From Microbacterium testaceum (GTDB lineage: Bacteria; Actinomycetota; Actinomycetes; Actinomycetales; Microbacteriaceae): a stretch of 64,000 nucleotides of DNA. Shown piece by piece: positions 17,046-24,724 of the stretch. A model generated the notes under the pieces. It saw only the letters and a list, made by a program, of their open reading frames with translations, did no database searches and was not told the origin of the DNA. Positions within the stretch are counted from its first letter, which is position 1, and the number at the start of each line of letters is the position of its first letter. The stretch lies in contig NZ_JAJGNJ010000007.1 of assembly GCF_020781835.1 (NCBI RefSeq), positions 62,001 through 126,000 on the forward strand. Reading direction: 5' to 3'. The translations under genes and the position numbers were made by a program.

Positions 17046-18696
17046 GCAGCACCTCCTCGATCGTGGTGAGTCCTTCGAGCACTTTGCTCCAGCCGTCGTC
17101 GCGAAGGGTCGTCATGCCCTGCGCCAGGGCGAGCTCGCGCAGCCGGGTGCCCGACGCCTGGGTGACCACGAGGGTTTCGAGCTCGTCCGTCATCGCCATG
17201 ACCTCGTGCAGTCCGACGCGGCCGCGGTAGCCGGTGCCGGAGCATGCGGGGCACCCGGCGGCGCGGAACAGCACCGGCGGGTCGGACGGGTCGTAGGGGA
17301 TGCCGAGGCGCGTCAGTACGGCGGCGTCCTCGCGATACGGCTGCCGGCAGGAGGTGCAGAGCCGCCGCCCGAGACGCTGCGCGACCACTGCGGAGAGGGC
17401 GGTCGCCACGAGGTAGGGCTCCGCGCCGATCTCGGTCAGGCGCGCGACCGCGCCGGGGGCGTCGTTGGTGTGCAGCGTCGAGAGCACGAGGTGACCGGTG
17501 AGCGCCGCCTCGATGGAGATGATGGCCGTCTCGCTGTCGCGGATCTCTCCGACGAGCACGATGTCGGGATCGGAGCGGAGGATGCTGCGCAGCGCGGACT
17601 GGAAGGTGAGACCGGCCTTCGCGTTGACCTGCACCTGATTGATCCCCGGGATGCGGTACTCCACCGGGTCTTCGACCGTGATGACGTTGACGGCGGGGTT
17701 CGCGACCTCTCGGAGCGCGGTGTAGAGCGTCGTCGACTTGCCCGACCCGGTCGGCCCGGTGACCAGCACCATGCCGTGGGGGCGGGTGATGGCGGTGCGA
17801 AAACGCGTCAGGTTGCCTCGTCCCATCTGCAGGTCGGACAGGGAGAGGCTCACACCGGTGTTGTCGAGGATGCGCATGACGATCTTCTCGCCCCAGACGG
17901 TGGGAAGCGTCGCGACGCGGAGGTCGATCTTGCGGCCGGCGTGGGTGACCGACAGGCGGCCGTCCTGCGGGCGCCGTCGCTCGGCGATGTCTATCGACGC
18001 CATGATCTTCAGCCGCGAGATGACGCCGTCCTGGATGGTGCGGTCGGCGCGCTGCATCTCATGGAGCACCCCGTCGATCCGGTAGCGGACGGTGAGGTGC
18101 GACTCACCGGGTTCGACGTGGATGTCGCTGGCGCGGTCGTCGATCGCCTGGGTGATCAGCAGGTTGACGAACCGGACGATCGGCGCGTCGCTGTCCTGAT
18201 CTTCGATGTCCTCGGTCTGGGACACTTCGGTCGCAGCGCTCTCCTCGAGCGTCGCGGAGAGGTCGGAGAGTTCCTCGTCGGAGCGGACGTACCGTTGGAA
18301 CGCCGACCGCAGGGCGTCCTCCGCGACCACGACGGGGTCGACCCGGAGGTCGGTGAGCGTGGCCACGTCATCCAGGGCGATGATGTCGGTCGGATTGACC
18401 ATCGCCAACACGATGCGGTCCCCGGTGCGCTCGATCGGCAGCACGCGGTACTTGCGGCAGAGCCCGCCCGGGACGAGCCCGACGACGTTCGGGTCGAGCT
18501 GGGCGGAGCCGATGTCGACGAAGCGGTGGCCGGTGTGCCGGGCGACGGTCTCGCCCAGCTGCGTGGGCGTCACCAGCCCTTGCTCGACCAGCAGATTCAG
18601 GAAGGCGTCCGTCTCGCCGTGCTCCGCAAGCAGGCCGGAGAGTTCCGAGGCGCGCAAGGTGCCGGTGAGCACCAGGGTCTGCGCGATACCTCTCAT
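17032..18696 (-). CDS. pilB: Pilus extension ATPase PilB
   Basis: 554 residues from ATG 18696. An N-terminal MshEN-type domain (LTPTQLGETVARHTGHRFVD region), then the GspE core: Walker A GPTGSGKSTT, Asp box TVEDPVEYRI, Walker B RSDPDIVLVGEIRD, His box LSTLHTND, and a tetracysteine zinc site (CTSC ... CPAC). Powers pilin polymerisation. A TACCGT -10-like box eight bases before ATG 18696 suggests a leaderless message, so an in-frame GTG at 18723 is less likely. The CTGA array at 18750-18786 lies about 55-90 bp upstream. It heads the minus-strand pilBTC operon. Confidence 0.92.
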   Translation of the reverse strand: MRGIAQTLVLTGTLRASELSGLLAEHGETDAFLNLLVEQGLVTPTQLGETVARHTGHRFVDIGSAQLDPNVVGLVPGGLCRKYRVLPIERTGDRIVLAMVNPTDIIALDDVATLTDLRVDPVVVAEDALRSAFQRYVRSDEELSDLSATLEESAATEVSQTEDIEDQDSDAPIVRFVNLLITQAIDDRASDIHVEPGESHLTVRYRIDGVLHEMQRADRTIQDGVISRLKIMASIDIAERRRPQDGRLSVTHAGRKIDLRVATLPTVWGEKIVMRILDNTGVSLSLSDLQMGRGNLTRFRTAITRPHGMVLVTGPTGSGKSTTLYTALREVANPAVNVITVEDPVEYRIPGINQVQVNAKAGLTFQSALRSILRSDPDIVLVGEIRDSETAIISIEAALTGHLVLSTLHTNDAPGAVARLTEIGAEPYLVATALSAVVAQRLGRRLCTSCRQPYREDAAVLTRLGIPYDPSDPPVLFRAAGCPACSGTGYRGRVGLHEVMAMTDELETLVVTQASGTRLRELALAQGMTTLRDDGWSKVLEGLTTIEEVLRVTV

Positions 18697-18938
18697 GCCG
18701 ACCAACGGTAGACACGCGCGCACCGCGCGCGCGTACCCAGGAGTCGATGCTGAGTCGACCCTGTGCGACCTGAGCGAAAACTGAAGAATTCTTTGTCGGC
18801 GTGAATGCGTGTGAATTATGAGAATTCTGAGAAAAATGAGAATCTACTCATCATCTCGAGTGCATCGTCCAGGAAATCGGACGATCGACGTCCGACCCCC
18901 CAACGGACGCCCGCCCCAGCGACGAAAGACACTCCCGC
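18697..18938. promoter_or_regulatory. Divergent pilB / response-regulator control region
   Basis: 242 bp between divergent starts. The left part holds the pilB -10 box and the CTGA array. The stretch 18781-18860 is unusually AT-rich for this genome and contains AAGAATTCTT (18784-18793, perfect palindrome), AGAATTCT (18821-18828) centred 36 bp further on, and repeated TGAGAA motifs. No coding potential was seen. Confidence 0.7.
18750..18786 (+). promoter_or_regulatory. CTGAGC-type direct-repeat array at the regulator end of the pilus locus
   Basis: Half-sites CTGAGT (18750), CTGTGC (18761), CTGAGC (18770) and CTGAAG (18781) form two 11-bp-spaced pairs separated by 9 bp. The second pair shares 17 of 19 bases with the array before pilA. 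It lies upstream of both pilB (minus) and the response regulator (plus). Confidence 0.6.
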
Positions 18939-19733
18939 ATGCGCCCCATCGCCGCACACCCGCTGTCGGACCCCCACGCCAGGTCCGCGATCGTGATCGA
19001 TCACGACCCCGATCACGCTCTCGCCCTCGTGACATCGCTCCGCCAGCAGGGATTCACCGTCCGCGAGGCATCCGACGGATTCACCGGGGTGGCGCTCACG
19101 CAGCGGCATCAGCCCGACCTCGTGGTGCTGTCGCTCGAACTGCCCGGCATCGACGGGTTCGAGACGACGCGACGTCTGCGCGCATTCTCGGACGCGTTCG
19201 TCATGATGCTCTCCGACGACGACTCCGAGTCCGCCGCCGTCGAGGCGTTCCGCGCCGGCTCGGACGACTACATCGTGAAGCCGTACGGCCCCTATGCGCT
19301 CCGGGCGCGCATCGATGCGATCATGCGACGCTCACGGGTGCTGCAGACGGCGGCTCCCGTCGTGGCCGAGTCCGACATGCTGACCCACGGCTCCGTCCGA
19401 CTGTGGCCCGGCTCCCGCCGTGTCGAGGTCGCCGGGAGGGACGTCGAGCTGACTCGGTCGGAGTTCGACCTCCTCCACACCTTCATGCGCGCCCGCGATC
19501 AGGTGTTCAGCAAGTCGTCGCTCGCGCTCATGCTGCGCGAGTCGAACGGGCTCAGCGGTGCTCACATCACCGCGCACGACCGGCACGCGGTCGAGGTGCA
19601 CATCATGAACCTGCGCCGCAAGCTCGCCGACGACCCGCGAGCGCCGCAGTGCGTCGAGACCGTCCGCGGGTTCGGCTACCGCCTCGCGCCGATCGCAGCG
19701 GCGACGCGGTTGCTGGAAGCCGCCGCCGGCTGA
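18939..19733 (+). CDS. Atypical OmpR-family response regulator (phospho-acceptor Asp replaced by Ser)
   Basis: 264 residues: receiver domain (about 16-130) and OmpR/PhoB winged helix (about 150-250, LTRSEFDLLHTFMRARDQVFS ... VRGFGYRLAP). In the receiver, the usual LxDLxLPxxDG reads VVLSLELPGIDG, with Ser65 where the phosphorylated Asp belongs (codon TCG, two or more changes from Asp). The acidic pair is D21-H22 rather than DD. Ser92 and Lys114 of the switch remain. No histidine kinase is adjacent. It is therefore probably phosphorylation-independent. Its place at the end of the pilus locus and the CTGAGC arrays at both ends suggest it controls pilus genes and itself; that is inference. Confidence 0.88.
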   Translation: MRPIAAHPLSDPHARSAIVIDHDPDHALALVTSLRQQGFTVREASDGFTGVALTQRHQPDLVVLSLELPGIDGFETTRRLRAFSDAFVMMLSDDDSESAAVEAFRAGSDDYIVKPYGPYALRARIDAIMRRSRVLQTAAPVVAESDMLTHGSVRLWPGSRRVEVAGRDVELTRSEFDLLHTFMRARDQVFSKSSLALMLRESNGLSGAHITAHDRHAVEVHIMNLRRKLADDPRAPQCVETVRGFGYRLAPIAAATRLLEAAAG

Positions 19734-19842
19734 CCCGCCCGTCCACCGACACCCCGCACGGCCCGGCATCCGCCCCTCGCCGGCGACATCCGGGGACCGC
19801 GGCTCGACCGCGGATGCCGCGGGTCAGAGCCGCCACGCAGCA

Positions 19843-19876
19843 AGCGGGGCCGCCCGGGAATCCGGACGGCCCCGCT
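19843..19876. terminator. Bidirectional terminator hairpin
   Basis: Perfect 10-bp stem AGCGGGGCCG / CGGCCCCGCT with a 14-nt loop between the convergent response regulator and osmoprotectant binding-protein genes. Confidence 0.75.
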
Positions 19877-19890
19877 GGTGCGACTGCGGC

Positions 19891-20802
19891 TCAGAGGTTG
19901 TTCTCGGCGAGCCAGGCACTCGCGATGTCTTCCGGCGACTCCTGGTCGACGGTCGACTTCACGTTGAGCTCCACGAGCCCCTCGGGGGTGAGAGCGGCGG
20001 AGACCTTGTTCAGGACCTCAGAGACCTCTCCCGCCACGGCGGAGTTGACCACGGGCACGACGTTGGACGCGAGGAAGAGTCCCTCGGGGTCTTCCAGGGT
20101 GACGAGGTCGTCGGTCTGGATGCGCGGGTCGGCCGTGTAGACGTTCGCGACCTGGATGGTGCCGGCGACGAGGTCGTCGACGGTCGTCTCGCCGGTGGGC
20201 GAGAACTGCACATCCACCCCGTACGTCGCCTTCAGCCCCTCGGGGCCGTAGGGCCGCTCGGCCAGCTCGGCGTTGCCGCCGAGGGTCAGGCCCGTGGTGA
20301 CCTTCGACAGGTCGGCGATCGTGGTCAGGCCGTTGGCCTCGGCGAAGGCCGCGGTCACGGTGTACGAGTCCTGGTCGGTCGCCGAGGACTGGTCGAGCAC
20401 CTCGAGGCCCTCGGGCAGGGCGTCGGGCAGAGCCGCGTAGACCTCGTCGGCCGTGCGGGCGGTGGTCTCTTCGTCGAAGAACTGCAGCAGGTTGCCGCTG
20501 TACTCCGGGAACACGGTGATGGTGCCGTCCTCCAGCAGCGGGATGTAGGCGTCGCGCTGGCCGATCTGGAACTGGCGCTTGACCGTGAGCCCGGCGTTCT
20601 CGAGGGCCTGAGCGTAGATCTCGGCGATGATCTCGTTCGAGAAGTACGCCTGCGAGCCGACGACGATCTCGTCGGCGGAAGCGCTGGCGTCACCGCCGTC
20701 GCTGAGGGGGTCGCTCGATCCGCCGCAGCCGGCGAGGGCGAGCGAGGCGACCGCGAGTCCGGCGAAGACGCCGAGACCCTTGCGAGTTCGTGCTGTGAAC
20801 AT
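19891..20802 (-). CDS. Osmoprotectant (glycine betaine/choline-type) ABC transporter substrate-binding lipoprotein
   Basis: 303 residues from ATG 20802 (RBS AAAGAGGA). Signal peptide with lipobox SLALAGC, so membrane-anchored outside the cell. OpuAC/ProX-type domain: IVVGSQAYFSNEIIAEIYAQ, then DGTITVFPEYSGNLLQFF and ADPRIQTDDLVTLEDPEGLF. It is last in a four-gene transporter operon, and the matching permeases and ATPase are OpuC-like, so betaine, carnitine, choline or a related osmolyte is expected; the exact ligand is not clear. Confidence 0.9.
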   Translation of the reverse strand: MFTARTRKGLGVFAGLAVASLALAGCGGSSDPLSDGGDASASADEIVVGSQAYFSNEIIAEIYAQALENAGLTVKRQFQIGQRDAYIPLLEDGTITVFPEYSGNLLQFFDEETTARTADEVYAALPDALPEGLEVLDQSSATDQDSYTVTAAFAEANGLTTIADLSKVTTGLTLGGNAELAERPYGPEGLKATYGVDVQFSPTGETTVDDLVAGTIQVANVYTADPRIQTDDLVTLEDPEGLFLASNVVPVVNSAVAGEVSEVLNKVSAALTPEGLVELNVKSTVDQESPEDIASAWLAENNL

Positions 20803-20836
20803 GGGTTCCTCTTTCTGGTGGTGGGAGTCGGGTGAG

Positions 20837-21598
20837 TCAGGAGGTCGTGGGAGGGGCGGCGGGGGCACCGACCGCGATGGCCTCGGCGCGGCGCTCGCGC
20901 GCCGACCGGGTGCGCGGGGAGGCGGCACCGGCGGCTCGGATGCCCCGGGGCACGACGAGATGCTGGAGCAGGGCGAACAGCCCGTCGATCACGAGCGCGA
21001 GCACGGCGACCAGGATCGCTCCCCCGATCAGGATGTCGAACCGACGCAGCGGGATCGCCGCGATGATGTACTGACCGAGACCGCCGAGGCCGATGTAGGC
21101 CGCGATCGTCACGGTCGCCAGCACCTGCAGGGTCGCGGCGCGGAGTCCGCCGACGAGCAGGGGCAGCCCGAGCGGCACCTCGATGCGCCACAGGATCTGC
21201 GACTCGGTCATGCCCATCGACCGACCCGCGTCGAGCACACGGCGATCGATGGCCTCGAAGCCCGTGTAGGCGCCGGCCAGGAGCGACGGGATCGCCAGGA
21301 CGACGAACGAGATGACGGCGGCCTCGGGCTTGTGCAGCACGCCCAGGAGCAGGGTCAGCAGGATGAGAAGACCGAAGGACGGGATGGCGCGGGCGGCACC
21401 GGACACCGCCACCGCGATCTCGCGTCCTTTGCCGGTGTGGCCGATGTACCAGCCCAGCGGGATGGCGATCGCGGCGGCGATCACCACGGAGATCACGGTG
21501 TAGAGCAGTTGCACGGCGATGGCGAGGGGAATGGCGTCGAATCCCCGACCCGGGTCACCCGAGAAGATCCAGCCGATCGCGTCGCCGATGAGGTTCAT
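20837..21598 (-). CDS. Osmoprotectant ABC transporter permease (second)
   Basis: 253 residues from ATG 21598, which overlaps the stop of the other permease (ATGA). Five to six membrane segments and the transporter-type EAA-loop region (GRSMGMTESQILWRIEVPLGL). Pairs with the permease at 21595-22275 as an OpuCB/OpuCD-type heterodimer. The C-terminal tail is basic and Ala-rich. Confidence 0.9.
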   Translation of the reverse strand: MNLIGDAIGWIFSGDPGRGFDAIPLAIAVQLLYTVISVVIAAAIAIPLGWYIGHTGKGREIAVAVSGAARAIPSFGLLILLTLLLGVLHKPEAAVISFVVLAIPSLLAGAYTGFEAIDRRVLDAGRSMGMTESQILWRIEVPLGLPLLVGGLRAATLQVLATVTIAAYIGLGGLGQYIIAAIPLRRFDILIGGAILVAVLALVIDGLFALLQHLVVPRGIRAAGAASPRTRSARERRAEAIAVGAPAAPPTTS

Positions 21599-22275
21599 GC
21601 GGCCACCGCCGTCCGGCTCGTGCGACGCGCCCGCGTCGTGACCCGGCGCGTCCACGGCATGAGGAGGCGACCCAGGATCACCAGCAGCAGGTCGATGAGG
21701 AGGGCGAGGACGACGACGGCGATGACTCCGGCGAACACCTCGGGGATGATGCGGCGCTGAAGGCCGTTCGTGAAGAGGTATCCGATGTTCTGGATGCCGA
21801 CCAGGATGCCGACGGTGGCGAGGGCGATGGTGCTCGCGGAGGCGACGCGCAGCCCCGCGAGGATCACGGGACCGGCGAGGGGGAACTCCACCGCCCAGAA
21901 ACGGCGGAATGAACCGTACCCGACGGCCGTGGAGGCCTGGCGCACCCCCGCGTCGACGGAGTCGAGCCCGTCGGCGACCGCCCGCACGAGGATGGCGACC
22001 GCGTAGATCGCCAGAGCGACGATGAGGTTCGTCTCGCTGACGATCGAGTACCAGCCCGTGACGACCGGGAGCAGGATGAGCAGCGCCAGCGAGGGGATCG
22101 TGTACAGCAAGCCGGTGATCGTGATGACACCGCTGCGTACGAGCCGATAGCGCCACGCGACCCATCCGAGCGGGATGCTCAGCAGGAAGCCCGCGACGAG
22201 TGCGATGAGACTCTGGCGCAGATGCACGAGGGTCAGCTCGCCGATGAGGTCGAGGTTGTTCCAGACCCAGGTCAC
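21595..22275 (-). CDS. Osmoprotectant ABC transporter permease (first)
   Basis: 226 residues from GTG 22275, overlapping the ATPase stop by 4 bases. OpuC-type inner-membrane subunit with six helices, GLLYTIPSLALLILL and the EAA-like loop ASTAVGYGSFRRFWAVEFPLA. Partner of the next permease. Confidence 0.9.
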   Translation of the reverse strand: MTWVWNNLDLIGELTLVHLRQSLIALVAGFLLSIPLGWVAWRYRLVRSGVITITGLLYTIPSLALLILLPVVTGWYSIVSETNLIVALAIYAVAILVRAVADGLDSVDAGVRQASTAVGYGSFRRFWAVEFPLAGPVILAGLRVASASTIALATVGILVGIQNIGYLFTNGLQRRIIPEVFAGVIAVVVLALLIDLLLVILGRLLMPWTRRVTTRARRTSRTAVAA

Positions 22276-23096
22276 GGGCGCGGCTCCTCCACGAGAGCGC
22301 CCTGCGTGCGCCCCTCGGCATCCACCACGACTGTGCCGCGCTCCGTCTTCTTGAGGCGGAGGGCGCGCTTGCCCTTGACCGCACCGATGAAGCTGGCGAC
22401 GAAGTCGTTCGCGGGGTTCTCGATGATCTCGCTCGGCGCACCCACCTGGGCGACACGCGCGCCCTTCTCGAGCAGCACGACCTGATCGCCCAGCAGGAAG
22501 GCCTCGTCGATGTCGTGAGTGACGAAGACGATCGTCTTGCCGATGTCGTTCTGGAGGCGGAGGAGCTCCTGCTGCAGTTCGTCCCGGACGATCGGGTCGA
22601 CCGCACCGAACGGCTCGTCCATCAGCAGGATGTTGGGGTCGGCCGCGAGGCCGCGCGCCACCCCGACACGCTGCTGCTGCCCGCCCGAGAGCTGGCTCGG
22701 GTAGCGGTCGGCCATCGCCGTGTCCAGGCCCACGGTCTCCATGAGCTCGAGTGCGCGTGCGCGGGACTTCTTGCGGTTCTCGCCCTGCAGGACCGGGACG
22801 GTGGCGATGTTCTCGGCGACGGTGAAGTGCGGCAGCAGACCGGAGTTCTGCATCACGTAGCCGATGCTGCGCCGCAGCTGCACGGGCGGCCGCGAGGCGA
22901 TGTCGTCGCCGTCGATCGCGATCGTGCCGGCCGACGGCTCGACCATGCGGTTGATCATGCGCAGCAGCGTCGTCTTGCCGCACCCGGAGGACCCCACGAA
23001 GACCGTGGTCTTGCGAGAGGGGATGACGAGACTGAAGTCGTCCACGGCGCGGGTACCGCCGGGGAAGACCTTCGAGACGGTCGAGAACTCGATCAT
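22272..23096 (-). CDS. Osmoprotectant ABC transporter ATP-binding protein
   Basis: 274 residues from ATG 23096. Walker A GSSGCGKTT, Q-loop MQNSGLLPH, signature LSGGQQQRVGVARGLA, Walker B ILLMDEPFGAVD, H-loop FVTHDIDEA. The ~50-residue C-terminal tail after the core (ASFIGAVKGKRALRLKKTERG) is shorter than a full CBS pair, unlike OpuCA-type ATPases that carry CBS domains. It starts 13 bases after the DUF427 stop, so that gene is probably in the same transcript. Confidence 0.92.
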   Translation of the reverse strand: MIEFSTVSKVFPGGTRAVDDFSLVIPSRKTTVFVGSSGCGKTTLLRMINRMVEPSAGTIAIDGDDIASRPPVQLRRSIGYVMQNSGLLPHFTVAENIATVPVLQGENRKKSRARALELMETVGLDTAMADRYPSQLSGGQQQRVGVARGLAADPNILLMDEPFGAVDPIVRDELQQELLRLQNDIGKTIVFVTHDIDEAFLLGDQVVLLEKGARVAQVGAPSEIIENPANDFVASFIGAVKGKRALRLKKTERGTVVVDAEGRTQGALVEEPRP

Positions 23097-23109
23097 GCGC
23101 GTGCCCGAC

Positions 23110-23412
23110 TCAGTCGGAGACCACGACCTTCCGGTCGAACGCGACGTATCCGGCGAAGTCGGTGCCGACGCGGTCGACCGCGCCGGGGCGCAGATCCGGG
23201 TAGGACCATGCGCCGTCGGGCAGTTCCGCACCGTCGTGGGAGACGTTCCAGTACTGGGCCGCACCCTTCCACGGGCACGTGTACGGGGTCGGGCTCTGCG
23301 AGAGAGCGCCCTCGCGCACGGCGCTCGGCGGGAAGTACCAGTTGCCCTCGATGGAGACGAGGTCGTCACGATCGGCTTCGGCGATCACCACGCCGTCGAG
23401 TACTGCCTTCAT
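23110..23412 (-). CDS. DUF427 domain protein
   Basis: 100 residues, RBS AAGGGGAA before ATG 23412. The single DUF427 fold is recognisable from SIEGNWYFPPSAVREGAL, YTCPWKGAAQYWNV and the conserved aromatic/Asp positions towards FAGYVAFDRKVVV. The biochemical role of the family is not established. It is first gene in front of the osmolyte transporter, 13 bases upstream of the ATPase. Confidence 0.88.
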   Translation of the reverse strand: MKAVLDGVVIAEADRDDLVSIEGNWYFPPSAVREGALSQSPTPYTCPWKGAAQYWNVSHDGAELPDGAWSYPDLRPGAVDRVGTDFAGYVAFDRKVVVSD

Positions 23413-23548
23413 GGGAGTTCCCCTTCCGTGGTCGCTCGCGGGCACGGCGCCCGCCGGTGCGTGACCACCTCGATCGAGGCTAGCGAGGGGCTCCGACACG
23501 AAGGGGCAGATTGCCGCGTGTGACGACCTGGGCTATGGTGCGGGGCGG

Positions 23549-24493
23549 TCAGACCACACGCGCGCCCGCGACGGGCCCGTGCACGCGCACCGCGTGATGG
23601 CCGGCGGCGCTGAGCGTGACCTGCAGATCGATGGCGGCGGTCTCGTCGGCGGCCAGGAAGGCCAGGGTCGGCCCCGACCCGGACACGAGTCCGGCCAGAG
23701 CGCCGGCACGCTCGCCGCGCTCGAGGACGCGCGCGAGATCGGGACGCAGGTGCAGCGCGGGCGCCTGCAGATCGTTGCGGACGGTGGCGGCGAGCATGCG
23801 TGCATCACCCTGGCGGATCGCATGCAGCACGTCCGGGTCGACGGCGGGGACGCGCGGGGCGGGACCGATGTCCACCGCGTGCCGCTCGCGGTGCGCATCG
23901 AGCTCGCCGTAGACCACGGGGGTCGACAACCCCACGTCGTTGGGGACGAGGACCCAGTCGAACCGACCGGATGCCAGGGCGGGGCTCAGTTCGTCGCCCC
24001 GGCCCGTGCCGACCGCCGTCCCGCCCAGCAGGGCGAACGGCACGTCCGCGCCCAGCTGCGCCGCCAGACGCGCGAGCTCTGCCGTCGGCATCCCGATCCC
24101 CCACAGGGCGTCGCACGCCACGAGAGCCGCCGCGGCGTCGGCGGACCCGCCGCCCATGCCCCCGGCGACGGGGACGGCCTTGTGGACCGAGAGGTGCGCA
24201 CCCTGCTCGACCCCCGCGACCCGCGCGAGCAGTCGGGCGGCGCGCACGGCGAGATTGCGCTCGTCGGTGGGGACGCCTTCGACGTCGACCGTCGAGGTCC
24301 CCGCGATCTCGATCGTGATGCCGTCGGCCGCCGTGGCGGTGACCTCTTCGTAGAGCGAGACCGCCTGGTACGCCGTGGCCACCTCGTGGTAGCCGTCGTC
24401 GGCGACGTCGCCCACCTCGAGGAAGACGTTGATCTTCCCGGGGGCGCGCACGCGGACCGGCGCGGGCGCGTGGGCGCTCATGGACGAGCCCAT
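23549..24493 (-). CDS. ispE: 4-diphosphocytidyl-2-C-methyl-D-erythritol kinase
   Basis: 314 residues. GHMP-family kinase of the MEP isoprenoid pathway. Motifs: [13 protein letters not shown] at the N-terminus, the ATP-binding glycine loop [17 protein letters not shown], and [10 protein letters not shown] near the C-terminus. ATG 24493 and ATG 24481 are both possible and neither has a clear ribosome binding site. In many actinobacteria it follows rsmA directly; here a Stealth gene and a phosphodiesterase gene separate them. Confidence 0.93.
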   Translation of the reverse strand: MGSSMSAHAPAPVRVRAPGKINVFLEVGDVADDGYHEVATAYQAVSLYEEVTATAADGITIEIAGTSTVDVEGVPTDERNLAVRAARLLARVAGVEQGAHLSVHKAVPVAGGMGGGSADAAAALVACDALWGIGMPTAELARLAAQLGADVPFALLGGTAVGTGRGDELSPALASGRFDWVLVPNDVGLSTPVVYGELDAHRERHAVDIGPAPRVPAVDPDVLHAIRQGDARMLAATVRNDLQAPALHLRPDLARVLERGERAGALAGLVSGSGPTLAFLAADETAAIDLQVTLSAAGHHAVRVHGPVAGARVV

Positions 24494-24724
24494 CGGACAG
24501 GGGCCCCGGACACCGCGCCATGTGCGAGACTGGAACGTCGGTCCGACGTCGTCCGGCCCGCTGACGACGGGTCGAGGGCGGCCGGTCCGGAACGGGCGAT
24601 CTCAGTCACTCTTCGACAGTAGTGCCCCACCCCCCGCCGTTCGGCGCCGTCGCCGAAACGCGGACGTAACGCCGGCTCCCTACGGTGTACGAACCGTCCC
24701 CACCACCCCCCGAGGAGGCACAGT

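Noticed and set aside
8108..18696. Type II secretion system instead of a pilus
   Set aside because: PilT, PilM, PilN, PilO and a PilA-like major pilin are present and no secretin or GspC/GspL/GspM set is seen.
16861..18711. Long plus-strand open frame opposite pilB/pilT
   Set aside because: Low-complexity Arg/Asp/His-rich translation, no ribosome binding site, and the opposite strand encodes complete secretion ATPases.
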